IMG/VR virus record: IMGVR_UViG_3300032297_000260
Coordinates: 1 to 44,146 of that record
From: a virus
Length of the DNA: 44,146 nt
Reading direction: 5' to 3' (one strand)
Position numbers and translations under genes: made by a program. The notes under the pieces are model-generated. The model did not search any database. It saw only the letters and a list, made by a program, of their open reading frames with translations, and was not told where the DNA came from. Positions 5,411-13,622 of this stretch are shown piece after piece. The stretch's first letter is position 1. Every line of letters starts with the position of its first letter.

Positions 5411-6122
5411 TGGGGAAATACTGCCAATCACTCAACAGCACGGGCGTTAGATCCATTTTACTGCGTTTGATAAACCATTTATCCCTGCAGATATCAAATG
5501 CATCAACCATATTGCTAAAGCATGAGTCGATCATATACAGCGATTCGGCCCCCTCTAAGACCTTGAGCCAATCGAATATATTATCAGTAAAGCCTGGGCG
5601 GATCTCTACTACCTGTACAGCGGGGTCAATGTCGCTGAAGTCTAGTTCTACTCTACGATCACTGCCCTCTAGGTGTACACATATATAACGATCCCTAGTA
5701 ACAGCCTGCTCGTATACAGCATCCTCTACAGCGGGGTCACGAGTAATACACTGTGGTAACAGCAGTTTATCTTTAAGTGCCATTCCCACCTTGGCATACT
5801 TGTATTGATCGAACTTTAATATAGGGAATATAGTTGGATCACTGAGCTCGGGCTGACTGCTTAGATACTGATACAAGCATATGATTTCATCTAGTTCACG
5901 ATACTTCAAGTTACCGTATGCATGAAAGTAAAAGAAGTTGCCGTGATGATCAGTCTTTAATGGGATCCAATTGACCCAGGGAGCAGCTTTGGTCATAGTG
6001 GGCATGAACTCCTCACATATGGGCCAGAACACTTCATGACCATCCTTGTGATAGTTGTATGCTATAGGGAGAGCTATGATCAAATCTCCCAGTCCTCTAC
6101 TTTGTATAATACCGATCTTCAT
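5397..6122 (-). CDS. Heptosyltransferase-like (GT9/GT-B) protein
   Basis: A 241-residue protein opening GIIQSRGLGDLIIALPIAYNYHK, the pattern of the first Rossmann strand and glycine-rich loop of ADP-heptosyltransferase-like (GT9) enzymes. The C-terminal half has YMIDSCFSNMVDAF, similar to the donor-site region where such enzymes have a D-S/T-x-x-x-H motif; here the His is not evident. At 241 residues it is shorter than bacterial heptosyltransferases (about 320-350), so it may be a compact phage version. AAGGA lies ten bases before the ATG. A likely role is sugar transfer in the modification of virion or host glycans. Confidence 0.7.
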   Translation of the reverse strand: MKIGIIQSRGLGDLIIALPIAYNYHKDGHEVFWPICEEFMPTMTKAAPWVNWIPLKTDHHGNFFYFHAYGNLKYRELDEIICLYQYLSSQPELSDPTIFPILKFDQYKYAKVGMALKDKLLLPQCITRDPAVEDAVYEQAVTRDRYICVHLEGSDRRVELDFSDIDPAVQVVEIRPGFTDNIFDWLKVLEGAESLYMIDSCFSNMVDAFDICRDKWFIKRSKMDLTPVLLSDWQYFPIDSK

Positions 6123-6492
6123 TTATATATAATCCTTTACAGCGGGGTCACACTATACACACAATAGTCTAGTGTAGAGCTATAGTATAACACATTAAGT
6201 ACATATTTAATACCGTGAAAAATGGTTCAAGAACAGTCTGAAAACGGTGGTAAAACCTGGGGTTCTAGCGTGAATCTAGACTGGTTTTATTTGGTTTTTA
6301 TGGTAAAATTTTTCAGACGGCCGTGGGGAAGAGAGGTAATGCTAGAATGGTGCCAACCATTTCTCCTCAAATATCAAAGGATATCCCATTATTCTACACC
6401 TTTTCTTTGGTCGCGCTTTCACAGTGAATACCAAAGTAATTCAGAGTTCTTTATGGATCCTTTTACCATGTGCCACTCTATACAGCGGGGTC
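5616..6492. repeat. Four dispersed copies of TACAGCGGGGTC
   Basis: The exact 12-mer is at 5616-5627 and 5727-5738 (within the GT9-like gene, encoding Asp-Pro-Ala-Val on the minus strand) and at 6138-6149 and 6481-6492 (non-coding). All four are in the same orientation on the plus strand. Confidence 0.8.
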
Positions 6493-6598
6493 TGTGTATA
6501 GTATACTATTGCTTATACTAGTGTTATTGTTCTAAGAGTTCTTTATATTATAAGTATTGTGACTAGTGTAGTCTTTGTTTGACTCACAGTTATACACA
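6123..6598. other. Gene-poor stretch between two divergent genes
   Basis: No convincing gene in 476 bases. It holds two copies of TACAGCGGGGTC, one isolated TGGTAAAACC (6248-6257) with no promoter around it, a TCTGAAAA / TTTTCAGA inverted pair about 60 bases apart, and repeated AGAGTTCTTTAT words (near 6443 and 6535). A 99-codon open frame (6222-6521) lacks a Shine-Dalgarno and known similarity. On the minus strand ATTAAATA at 6204-6211 could be a late promoter for the GT9-like gene. Confidence 0.5.
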
Positions 6599-7135
6599 AT
6601 GCTACTATATAAAAAAGTTCTTTTACCGCAGTTCGATACTATCGTATCTGAGTTGTCTAGGGCCATACCTGAGTCGTGGATTGTTGCAGAACGAGGGTTT
6701 GTTCCCTTTGATCACACAGTCAGTCCCGCATTAGTTCAAGCTCTTGATCAGTTGGGTCTTGTGGTCAATGAAGAATGGATCATTGTTATTCCTCCTGTTT
6801 TTAGCACTCAGTTACACATAGATTATTTCCGTCCCAGACCTCGTTTTCGCAGTAGTTTGAATATACCTTTATACAATTGTGGAGAGAGTCTCACAGAGTT
6901 TTATCGATGTAAGGGTCTGGGCACTGAGGTCAAGCACAACAATACCACTCAAAGTGATGGGATTCCGTTTATTCGTTATGAGTTAGATCAGGCGGAGTTG
7001 ATAGATCAGTACAGTCTAGACACAGCCTGCATATTAAACACACAAGTACCGCATCGAGTGGTAAATTGGGGACAAAGCAGTCGTGTGTGCATATCTCTGC
7101 GGTTTGCTCGTGAGATTGGGGATTTATGGCTTTGA
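6599..7135 (+). CDS. 2OG-Fe(II) oxygenase-like protein
   Basis: A 178-residue protein. The start is set at the ATG at 6599 (MLLYKKVLLPQF); a TTG 24 bases upstream is less likely. It has His73-x-Asp75 (LHIDYF), His152 (VPHRVVN) and Arg162 (SSRVCISLRF), the metal facial triad and 2-oxoglutarate-binding Arg of the 2OG-dependent dioxygenase / aspartyl-asparaginyl hydroxylase fold. Such small oxygenases are frequent in T4-like marine phages; their substrates are unknown. Its end overlaps the convergent gene at 7124 by 12 bases. Confidence 0.75.
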   Translation: MLLYKKVLLPQFDTIVSELSRAIPESWIVAERGFVPFDHTVSPALVQALDQLGLVVNEEWIIVIPPVFSTQLHIDYFRPRPRFRSSLNIPLYNCGESLTEFYRCKGLGTEVKHNNTTQSDGIPFIRYELDQAELIDQYSLDTACILNTQVPHRVVNWGQSSRVCISLRFAREIGDLWL

Positions 7136-8041
7136 CACCAAGTGATCGCCATGACTGCGATCTAGTCGGGGTCTTTTGAAGGCTGTTTTAAAGCCCAGTC
7201 GCAGTATGTGATTGTTCAATATGTCAAACTGTTGATCTGTGCAGTTTTGGAGGAATTGACGATGTACACCCAGTATTTCCAGACTGGGACTGTTTAATTT
7301 ACTCTGGATCTGTTGGGGTAATAGGCGTACAGCACTGCTCCATAACACAGTATAGTACAGCGGTGACCATTCAGGTACAGTGTCCAAGTCGGCCCTTTCT
7401 AGATAGCTATAGAACACCCAATCACTGAACATGCCCACACCATGCGCTCGATACCATGTTTTTAACAGTGCTTTGAGATCACAGTTCTTCAGGGTATTGT
7501 ATCGTACCACAGCGGGAGTTTCCACAGCTAGACAGTGAGTCAAGGGGTGTTGTCCCAACAGGCCCGCTAGGTATATGCTGTGTTCCCAGGCTCGACCCGC
7601 AGTGGCTTCTACGGGTACTCGTTGCCCACAGCCTATTTGACCATCCCAGCTAGATAGATCAGTGGGCTTGACAAAGAAGTTTTTGGTGTTGAGCACTAGA
7701 TAGTCTTGTTGGATTCGATCGTATATGGTAAATTGCAAGGGTTGAAATATCTTCCATCCATCACCGGGCTTCCGACCATTGGGCAGATCGGGCATCCAAG
7801 TCATGGTAAAAGTGTCGTGCAGTTGTTGTATGTTTTCCGGCCAAATGGGATATAGTATGTGTCTGCCATACAGTGGGTACAGCAACTTCATCCAGCGCAG
7901 TTGTCTATGAGCAGACACATTGAGATCAGTGAATATGACCCAGTGCGCCACGGGCTTGGTGACAAACAGCTCCATGCTTTCTATCTGCTGTATTAACTGT
8001 CGTAGATCTCGTCTACAGGTCACAGTTACTATGTTGTTCAT
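7124..8041 (-). CDS. Glycosyltransferase-like protein (DUF6492-like)
   Basis: A 305-residue protein beginning IVTVTCRRDLRQLIQQIESM, followed by a strand-helix pattern (WVIFTD, YGRHILYPIWP) and DYLVLNTKNFFVKP, where GT-A enzymes carry their DxD; here the motif is not intact. It resembles the DUF6492 group of predicted glycosyltransferases. The ATG shares its A with the TAA of the upstream gene (TAATG). It is the last gene of the four-gene minus-strand late unit that includes the holo-ACP synthase. The glycosyltransferase label is moderate. Confidence 0.55.
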   Translation of the reverse strand: MNNIVTVTCRRDLRQLIQQIESMELFVTKPVAHWVIFTDLNVSAHRQLRWMKLLYPLYGRHILYPIWPENIQQLHDTFTMTWMPDLPNGRKPGDGWKIFQPLQFTIYDRIQQDYLVLNTKNFFVKPTDLSSWDGQIGCGQRVPVEATAGRAWEHSIYLAGLLGQHPLTHCLAVETPAVVRYNTLKNCDLKALLKTWYRAHGVGMFSDWVFYSYLERADLDTVPEWSPLYYTVLWSSAVRLLPQQIQSKLNSPSLEILGVHRQFLQNCTDQQFDILNNHILRLGFKTAFKRPRLDRSHGDHLVSKP

Positions 8042-8271
8042 TACTTACGGTCCTTGCCCCAATTTGGATCTATTTGCTGCATCCGTTTGTGTATCTGTTC
8101 TGCTACTATGGTGTGATCATCAGCGGCCATGGCCAGCCAACCCATTAAGTAACCCATTTTGTACAGTATAACTTGATCTTTTTCCGTGAGCTCACTGATT
8201 TTGACCCTGTGATTCAGGATCTGTTCTATTAGATCTCGATAGTATTCTATGCGCTCTTTACGGCTGGACAT
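8041..8271 (-). CDS. Small helical protein, unknown
   Basis: Encodes 76 residues, charged at both ends with a mildly hydrophobic middle (YKMGYLMGWLAMAADDH), probably a helical bundle. It begins inside the end of the ACP synthase gene and runs to the start of the DUF6492-like gene, so it is translationally linked to both. No family recognised. Confidence 0.65.
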   Translation of the reverse strand: MSSRKERIEYYRDLIEQILNHRVKISELTEKDQVILYKMGYLMGWLAMAADDHTIVAEQIHKRMQQIDPNWGKDRK

Positions 8272-8555
8272 AGTAGTGCTACGGCTGTGACTAGATCACC
8301 CTCGTGACTTAGGCTTAGATGAATGGATTCACAACCCTGATATTGTGGAGCGGCTCCATGTGGGAATAGTATCTGTGTCTGACTCCAGTCTGGGCTACTG
8401 CCGCGGCATTTGATCACAGCTTCGTGGCAAGCCCACCATTTGGCCAGTTGCTTGGGCTCGGTGTATTCGTGATGGTATCGCTGGGCTATTCGAGCCCTAG
8501 TCTGAGCTCGCATGGCTGCAAATCGAGCAATATTGGTTAGATCTATGCCTATCAT
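8247..8555 (-). CDS. acpS: Holo-ACP synthase (4'-phosphopantetheinyl transferase, AcpS-like)
   Basis: A 102-residue protein. MIGIDLTNIARF at the start has the first Mg-binding Asp (Asp5) of AcpS, and KWWACHEAVIKC at 39-50 carries the second acidic ligand (Glu45). IHLSLSHEGDLVTAVA at 78-92 matches the conserved SxSH and AvA strand. AcpS transfers phosphopantetheine from CoA to the Ser of apo-ACP; an ACP gene lies at 41072-41314. The start at 8555 overlaps the TGA of the upstream gene (ATGA); a longer in-frame extension would lie inside that gene. It is slightly shorter than E. coli AcpS (126). It is in a late-type minus-strand unit. Confidence 0.85.
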   Translation of the reverse strand: MIGIDLTNIARFAAMRAQTRARIAQRYHHEYTEPKQLAKWWACHEAVIKCRGSSPDWSQTQILFPHGAAPQYQGCESIHLSLSHEGDLVTAVALLCPAVKSA

Positions 8556-9142
8556 TGATGCTCTGCGATTAATCTTGGGGTACTGCCCAGCTTTATTTCG
8601 ATAAATTGTGCAGTTTGATTGCCCTTGTTGGCCCATTGATGCCAAACTGTATCAGTGTTAAAGGTTATGGCTGTGGTAAAAGGCACAGTTTCCAGGACTG
8701 TGACTTGGCTCAGAGTAGTAGCGGGCATCAGCGGTATGTATTGCCCACGAGCCTTGAATCTATGCACTCCCGTGGCTCCATTGGGATTTAGTTCGTATGT
8801 GGTCCACTCTACTGAATCACAATTTCTCAAGGGTATCATGATACTGGGTCCTGCAATAGCTGGCCAACCTTGCTCATCTATAGGTAAGTTTTGCATTATA
8901 CCTTTGCGACTGCCCGCTATCATACTGTAAAAGACCACAACAGTGCCCTCGTTGGTATCGGGATCAAGGCCCGAAGATATACCCAATTCTGTGAATAAGT
9001 TAGGATTTGTCACAGGCCCCGAAACTGTGGTAACTGCATATTGCTCGTTATAATTGCTATGGAATCCCAAATAAGCACTGGCCAATTGGCAAACAATGGG
9101 ATGTGTTTCCGGAGTTACGGGGAAGTTTAATCTTGTAATCAT
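8552..9142 (-). CDS. Conserved phage protein, possibly degenerate 2OG-oxygenase fold
   Basis: A 196-residue protein with beta-rich C-terminal half: IPLRNCDSVEWTTYEL, later FNTDTVWHQWANKGNQTAQFIEIKL. That last part is laid out like the second His strand of 2OG oxygenases (N-T-x-x-x-H), but no H-x-D is present, so if related it has lost the metal site. No Shine-Dalgarno precedes the ATG; instead AATAAATA ends five bases before it, so its mRNA may be leaderless. It is the first gene of the unit that continues into AcpS. Confidence 0.55.
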   Translation of the reverse strand: MITRLNFPVTPETHPIVCQLASAYLGFHSNYNEQYAVTTVSGPVTNPNLFTELGISSGLDPDTNEGTVVVFYSMIAGSRKGIMQNLPIDEQGWPAIAGPSIMIPLRNCDSVEWTTYELNPNGATGVHRFKARGQYIPLMPATTLSQVTVLETVPFTTAITFNTDTVWHQWANKGNQTAQFIEIKLGSTPRLIAEHQ

Positions 9143-9147
9143 AGTGG

Positions 9148-9155
9148 TATTTATT
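9148..9155 (-). promoter_or_regulatory. T4-type late promoter (AATAAATA)
   Basis: Minus-strand AATAAATA ending five bases before the ATG at 9142. It is back to back with the plus-strand GTTAAATA at 9157-9164. Confidence 0.6.
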
Positions 9156-9156
9156 T

Positions 9157-9164
9157 GTTAAATA
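9157..9164 (+). promoter_or_regulatory. T4-type late promoter (GTTAAATA)
   Basis: Located 19 bases before the ATG at 9184, with AAGGAC in the leader as a possible ribosome site. Confidence 0.55.
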
Positions 9165-9183
9165 ACTGTCTAAGGACAAAACA

Positions 9184-9372
9184 ATGGCAGGTTATTTCCC
9201 CGCAACAGGATCAACAATTCAAATGGGTCGAGCCCGGGCAGCTCTATACAGTGGCAGCGCCAGTAATACAACCTACCTTCGTGCTGAATTGACTGCTTAT
9301 TATGGATTCAGTAGCGGACAGGTTGCTTTCAGTAGCACACTAGGTGGCCGCTACTATCCCTATACATATTAA
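9184..9372 (+). CDS. Small virion-type protein, Ser/Gly/Tyr-rich
   Basis: Encodes 62 residues: MAGYFPATGSTIQMGRARAAL, then AYYGFSSGQVAFSSTLGGRYYPYTY. The polar, Gly/Ser/Tyr-rich sequence and the SGQ-FSS-GG pattern resemble small tail or fibre-associated proteins of T4-like phages. It is expressed from a late-type promoter and sits at the head of the structural-type stretch. It has no enzyme motif. It could also be a substrate for the modifying enzymes downstream, but nothing in the sequence proves this. Confidence 0.6.
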   Translation: MAGYFPATGSTIQMGRARAALYSGSASNTTYLRAELTAYYGFSSGQVAFSSTLGGRYYPYTY

Positions 9373-9405
9373 TATCAGGAATCGTTTCTGGGGATTTTGT
9401 ACGCA

Positions 9406-9413
9406 GTTAAATA
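9406..9413 (+). promoter_or_regulatory. T4-type late promoter (GTTAAATA)
   Basis: Located 18 bases before the ATG at 9432; the short leader contains AGGAG. Confidence 0.6.
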
Positions 9414-9431
9414 CCCACAACAGGAGACGAT

Positions 9432-9947
9432 ATGGAAATCGCACAAGTAAGAGAACTACTACATTCTGTAAGCACAGAGCGCAGTGCTTGGGAATATAAA
9501 CACTTTGTATTAGAGCGCACAGCAGCCAATTGGCCCAGACAGGTTGTAACACAGCTAAAAGAACTAAGAACTATTCTAGATCTACAGCATGATATAAGCA
9601 TGGCCGCTTGGACGGCTGCTGGGCAGACTCGTAGAGACGAGTTAGACAAACAAAAAGCACAGATCGAAACTTGGTTAGATCAATTTGGTGAAGATGAGAT
9701 TCGTGAGGCCATTGCAGATTACGAAGATGCTGAAGCTGCCTATTGGCCACAAGAACTAGGCCGTAGGGCTGCTATTGACATGCTGAGTACAGGTCGTATC
9801 AGTAAAGAAGTAACAGAGTTGGCCTTGCTATTAGAAGAAGAGGCCTTCCGTGAATATGTACAGACTTGTGGAGACATTGCCAGCGCGGCCACAGTGACTA
9901 GCCAGGAAGTAGCCAATGCTACCCTGCCTGAGGAGTTGCCACGATGA
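9432..9947 (+). CDS. Helical phage protein, unknown
   Basis: A 171-residue protein, almost wholly helical and acidic (LDKQKAQIETWLDQF, EAIADYEDAEAAYW). AGGAG lies six bases before the ATG. It overlaps the following glycosyltransferase start by four bases (ATGA). Position between two virion-type genes and behind a late promoter suggests a structural or chaperone-like role. No family recognised. Confidence 0.65.
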   Translation: MEIAQVRELLHSVSTERSAWEYKHFVLERTAANWPRQVVTQLKELRTILDLQHDISMAAWTAAGQTRRDELDKQKAQIETWLDQFGEDEIREAIADYEDAEAAYWPQELGRRAAIDMLSTGRISKEVTELALLLEEEAFREYVQTCGDIASAATVTSQEVANATLPEELPR

Positions 9948-10738
9948 GTATGATGAACCGTAGGGCTGCACCTAGAGTTCAGACCCCAGTGACTAAGCCT
10001 GTAGACCCTGTGCAGGAAAACAAGGCCCTAGTAGAAAGGGTAGCGCAGGATAGGGCTAGAAATAATACGCCACCTCCAGCAGAAATCATACCCACCCCCA
10101 AAACTTCAACTGGCCCTGTACGACTGGCCATATGTGTACCCTGCAAAGATATGATGCATAGCGTGTTTAGTCATAACTTAACCAGCTTGATCAACTACAA
10201 CTTTCAAAAGGGTATAGAGACCCGAGTGTTCTATAATATGGGTACCTTAGTAGTTAACCAAAGGGCCAGCCTAGTCAAAATGGCCAAAGAGTGGGCGGCC
10301 ACCCATATCCTATGGTTAGACAGCGATATGAGCTTCCCATTCTATACAGCTTATAAACTATTGAGTCACAACACAGCGATAGCTGCCGGCAACTACCCTA
10401 CCCGTGTTCTACCCTATAAAACTGTGGCCTATACCAAACAGGGTGACTGGGATAGCTATTTACGGCATGGCCCCGATATCAACCCCCGTAAGGAACTTAT
10501 AGAAGTAGAGGGTATTGGCATGGGCTGTATGCTCACTGAAATGGGGGTATTTGACTCTATTGGTAAACCCTGGTTTAATATAGCCTATGATGAGCGTACA
10601 GATGATTATCTAGGCGAAGATATGGACTTCTGTATGCGTGCTAGAGACAAAGGGTACAAAGTTTTTGTAGATGATGTGTTAAGCAGACAAGTAAGTCATT
10701 TAGGAACCTACGCATATACGCACGACCTAGTCAAATAA
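9944..10738 (+). CDS. GT-A family 2-like glycosyltransferase
   Basis: A 264-residue protein. After a Pro-rich N-terminal tail of about 57 residues comes VRLAICVPCKDM, then ILWLDSDMSFP with the DxD metal motif at 126-128. A C-terminal GEDMDFCMRARDKGYKVFVDD follows, matching the ED-x-D/E acceptor-site motif of GT2 enzymes. It should transfer a sugar from a nucleotide-sugar. The Pro-rich tail may be a tether. Coupled (ATGA) to the 171-residue gene, it is placed directly before a virion-type protein, so fibre glycosylation is a reasonable guess. Confidence 0.8.
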   Translation: MSMMNRRAAPRVQTPVTKPVDPVQENKALVERVAQDRARNNTPPPAEIIPTPKTSTGPVRLAICVPCKDMMHSVFSHNLTSLINYNFQKGIETRVFYNMGTLVVNQRASLVKMAKEWAATHILWLDSDMSFPFYTAYKLLSHNTAIAAGNYPTRVLPYKTVAYTKQGDWDSYLRHGPDINPRKELIEVEGIGMGCMLTEMGVFDSIGKPWFNIAYDERTDDYLGEDMDFCMRARDKGYKVFVDDVLSRQVSHLGTYAYTHDLVK

Positions 10739-10744
10739 ACTTTG

Positions 10745-10752
10745 ACTAAATA
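10745..10752 (+). promoter_or_regulatory. T4-type late promoter (ACTAAATA)
   Basis: Located 25 bases before the ATG at 10778; AGGA is in the leader. It could feed the long run of coupled genes that follows. Confidence 0.5.
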
Positions 10753-10777
10753 ATTCTATATTGTTCTAGGATTTCAT

Positions 10778-11623
10778 ATGGCCGGAAGAGGCGTTTTCCC
10801 CAAAGTTACAGGTGATACAGTCTATATTGAAGATTATAATGATCTTCAATCTATTATTGCCGGCGTAAAGACTACTTATTACGGTGTGGCCTGTACCAGC
10901 AGTCAGCTCCCTGCTAATTCATTAATCAATGACCTAGAATGGAATAATTTACAGATAGATATTAACAGTTGTATTAAACATCAAACTGGTAGTAACACAG
11001 CTATCTCTACCAAGAATCAAGACGATATAGTCTATGCAATTGATACCAATGTATATAGCACTCAATCATCAATTGCTAACACTAATAAAGCATCTGTGTT
11101 CGCTGGTACACAATTAGCTTTGGTTAATCCAAGTGGTGGCTCTAGTACTAATAGCGGCGGATGGAATACTTCAGTTAATCATGTAGTTACAGTTACCTGG
11201 GCTAGTCTAGCCGATGCAACTTATTTCTTTAATTGCGGCGGATCTGTAACATGGCAGGCTAGTTATAGCGGAGGAAGTTCAGCTGCTAATACTAAAGATA
11301 AAGCATGGAAAGCCTTAATTGATTCAGTAGGTATGTTACAGTACACTAGAGCAGACTATCTTGCTGGCGGTACTAAAACATTTGGTCCTTTCTATGCAGG
11401 TGTATATGTATACACTGCAAACTATATCACAATTACAGCGGTAAAAAACAGTGATACACAATTAACTATTACCGTATTGTTAAACGATGCTAGTGGTCCC
11501 AATCTTTGGGGTACTGATGAAACAGTAGGAACTAGCATTACCAGCGCAGTTGGATATTACAAAAGTGTTGATGCTATTGTTAGTCCTTTTCCAAACGCAA
11601 TTACAACTACTAACAGCCTATAA
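10778..11623 (+). CDS. Virion structural-type protein
   Basis: A 281-residue protein. Its start, MAGRGVFPKVTGDTVYIEDYNDLQSI, resembles a class of small structural proteins in T4-like marine phages. The rest is rich in Ser, Thr, Asn, Gly and Tyr with short beta-repeat stretches, as in tail-fibre or baseplate-attached proteins. There is no signal peptide, membrane segment or catalytic motif. Base composition shifts within the gene from the more balanced left part of the window to the AT-rich right part. It may be an adhesin or decoration protein. Confidence 0.65.
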   Translation: MAGRGVFPKVTGDTVYIEDYNDLQSIIAGVKTTYYGVACTSSQLPANSLINDLEWNNLQIDINSCIKHQTGSNTAISTKNQDDIVYAIDTNVYSTQSSIANTNKASVFAGTQLALVNPSGGSSTNSGGWNTSVNHVVTVTWASLADATYFFNCGGSVTWQASYSGGSSAANTKDKAWKALIDSVGMLQYTRADYLAGGTKTFGPFYAGVYVYTANYITITAVKNSDTQLTITVLLNDASGPNLWGTDETVGTSITSAVGYYKSVDAIVSPFPNAITTTNSL

Positions 11624-11671
11624 TTAGATTCCGTACCCCTTACTTTAGATAATTAAAGGTAAAGGTGTACT

Positions 11672-12007
11672 ATGGAAACTCTAAATCTCGAGCAAGCACT
11701 TAGCTTTGCCAATTATCAAACTGTACTTAATCAACAAAGACAACAGCTTAAACAAAAGTTCTTAACTGATTGTATTATAGCATATAACGGTGGATTGTTT
11801 AAAATCAGTCCAGAATTTATTCTAGCTGTGCAAAATTTAGGTTCAAACTGGGTATTAGATCTTAACAACAATCCTGTGTTAATTGAGGATTTATCCAATT
11901 TTGTTACCGTAGCAAAAGATTCCTATCAATCAGCAATTGAGACATACGGTCAATCTTATCAAAAACTTAAAACAAAACGAAATGTCAAGGCGTTAGTTGA
12001 CCTATGA
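11672..12007 (+). CDS. Conserved phage protein, unknown
   Basis: A 111-residue protein. It begins with a helical, Gln-rich stretch (NYQTVLNQQRQQLKQKF), then AYNGGLFKISPEFILAVQNL. It resembles small proteins coded beside fibre genes in T4-like marine phages. AAAGG precedes the ATG by about nine bases. It begins the chain of coupled genes extending to 26090, overlapping the next start by four bases. It could be an assembly chaperone, but that is a guess from position. Confidence 0.6.
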   Translation: METLNLEQALSFANYQTVLNQQRQQLKQKFLTDCIIAYNGGLFKISPEFILAVQNLGSNWVLDLNNNPVLIEDLSNFVTVAKDSYQSAIETYGQSYQKLKTKRNVKALVDL

Positions 12008-12837
12008 GTCAAGGTATTTTACTTTTTGCTCATAATAATGAGCAACTTAATTATGGTTACCTAGCAGTTTGGCAGGCAAGATTGATTAAAAAATATTTGA
12101 ATAAACCTGTCACTTTGGTTACTGACAAGGCAACAATTTACGACCTTCATAATAAGAAACTATTCAGTAAAGAGTTGTTTGATAGTATAGTAATTAGTGA
12201 TGCTGAAACTGACCAAAAAAGGTTAGTTGGAACAGAATGGGTTCTATTTAAAAATGTAGATAGATGCAATGCATATGACCTTAGTCCTTACGATGAAACT
12301 ATTGTAATGGATACTGATATCTTGTTACAATCAGACAAGTTAAATTTGTTATGGAACAGCAATGCTGACCTGTTAGTATCTAAAGATGCATATGATGTGT
12401 TTGATCGAACATACCCTGAGTTTGACTACTTAAAAGAACACGGCATAGAATTTTATTGGGCAACTGAATTTTATTTTAAGAAATGTGAATCTTCTAAGTT
12501 GTTCTTTGATACTTGTAAAAGAGTCAAAGATAATTATGAATGGTATGCGATTCTATATGGTATGAACAATTCACCTATTCGTAACGATCATGTTTGGAGT
12601 ATTGCTCTACATGAATTAGGTGGAGCGCAACACGGTTCTTGGGCAGAAACAATTCCTCGAATACTAAGATTTTCAATTGATAGAGATACAATATTAAAAA
12701 TTAACGATGGTGTTACAATTGGAACATCATATAATGGAAAATCCTATGTTACCCAATTAACAGGACAGGATGTGCATCTCATGAACAAAATTCAACTAAT
12801 TGAAATCATTAAAAAAGAATTAGGAGTAGAAGAATGA
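12004..12837 (+). CDS. GT8-like glycosyltransferase
   Basis: A 277-residue protein with a GT-A layout. An opening strand (GILLFAHNN) is followed by NKPVTLVTDK and SPYDETIVMDTDILLQ, where Asp103-Thr-Asp105 is the DxD metal site. A His residue (HLMNK) lies near the C-terminus. The layout is like nucleotide-diphospho-sugar transferases of family 8. It is paralogous to the next gene, sharing the LSPYDET-DxD stretch. Coupled at both ends by four-base overlaps, it probably adds sugars to the same target as its neighbour. Confidence 0.7.
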   Translation: MSQGILLFAHNNEQLNYGYLAVWQARLIKKYLNKPVTLVTDKATIYDLHNKKLFSKELFDSIVISDAETDQKRLVGTEWVLFKNVDRCNAYDLSPYDETIVMDTDILLQSDKLNLLWNSNADLLVSKDAYDVFDRTYPEFDYLKEHGIEFYWATEFYFKKCESSKLFFDTCKRVKDNYEWYAILYGMNNSPIRNDHVWSIALHELGGAQHGSWAETIPRILRFSIDRDTILKINDGVTIGTSYNGKSYVTQLTGQDVHLMNKIQLIEIIKKELGVEE

Positions 12838-13622
12838 GTCGAGGGTATTTGATAATGGCACAAGGTAACTATCTTAATATGGCTATTGCCCTTGCTGAAA
12901 GTATTAAAAATACACAATCAACTGTTAATAATGTGAGTATCATTGTTGATTGTGTAACAACAGATCATCCAGCGGTTGACCAATTTATTATATTACAAAA
13001 AGATATTTCAGGAAGTGCCGAATGGAAAATTCATAATAGAGCATTCTTTTATGAACTTAGTCCATATGATGAAACTGTCATATTAGATGCTGATATGTTA
13101 TTCTTAGAAGATGTAAGTCATTGGTGGGATTATATGTCTAAGCATGAAATGTTATGTACTAATAAAGTAAGAACATATCGTAATCAATTAGTTACCGATA
13201 ATCCATACCGTAAAGCATTTGTCGGTAATGATCTTCCTAATGTTTACAGCGCATTTACATATTTTAAAAAAACAGAGCTAGCTAAATCAGTATTTGATTT
13301 AGTTGTTAGTATTATCACATACTGGGATGAGTGGACATTTAGATATACCCCTGAAGATAGACAACTACAACCTAGCTTAGATGTAGCATTGGCAATCGCT
13401 ATTAAAATTTTAGATATAGAAGATCAAGTAACAAGCGTACTTGAATTTCCTACATTTACACACATGAAGAGTGGATGCCAAGGTTGGAAAAATTATTCAG
13501 AAGATTGGAAAGTACACTTAGGATTATACAAGACTAACAGCGGCATTAGACTAGGTAATCATTTGCAATCAGGTATATTACATTATGTAGATAAGAATTT
13601 CTTGAAAGAGATCAATAAATGA
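12834..13622 (+). CDS. GT8-like glycosyltransferase, paralogue of previous
   Basis: A 262-residue protein with the same plan as its upstream neighbour: start GYLIMAQGNYLNMA, then ELSPYDETVILDADMLFL with Asp85-Ala-Asp87. Overall similarity is confined mainly to the sugar-nucleotide half; the acceptor half differs. It overlaps the next gene by four bases. The pair probably arose by duplication and may act in sequence on one glycan. Confidence 0.7.
   Translation: MSRGYLIMAQGNYLNMAIALAESIKNTQSTVNNVSIIVDCVTTDHPAVDQFIILQKDISGSAEWKIHNRAFFYELSPYDETVILDADMLFLEDVSHWWDYMSKHEMLCTNKVRTYRNQLVTDNPYRKAFVGNDLPNVYSAFTYFKKTELAKSVFDLVVSIITYWDEWTFRYTPEDRQLQPSLDVALAIAIKILDIEDQVTSVLEFPTFTHMKSGCQGWKNYSEDWKVHLGLYKTNSGIRLGNHLQSGILHYVDKNFLKEINK

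Noticed and set aside
6222-6521. 99-codon open frame on the plus strand
   Set aside because: No Shine-Dalgarno, no recognisable family, and residues are typical of translated non-coding AT-rich DNA. It is described as part of the gene-poor stretch instead.
8552-9142. Active 2OG oxygenase
   Set aside because: No H-x-D pair precedes the distal His, so activity cannot be claimed. Only a possible fold relation is noted.
9366-9400. Terminator after the gene at 9184
   Set aside because: The hairpin CAGGAA-TCG-TTTCTG is short and is not followed by a T-tract.
11636-11664. Hairpin upstream of the gene at 11672
   Set aside because: CTTTA / TAAAG with bulges is imperfect, AT-rich and has no T-tract, so neither a terminator nor a riboswitch can be supported.
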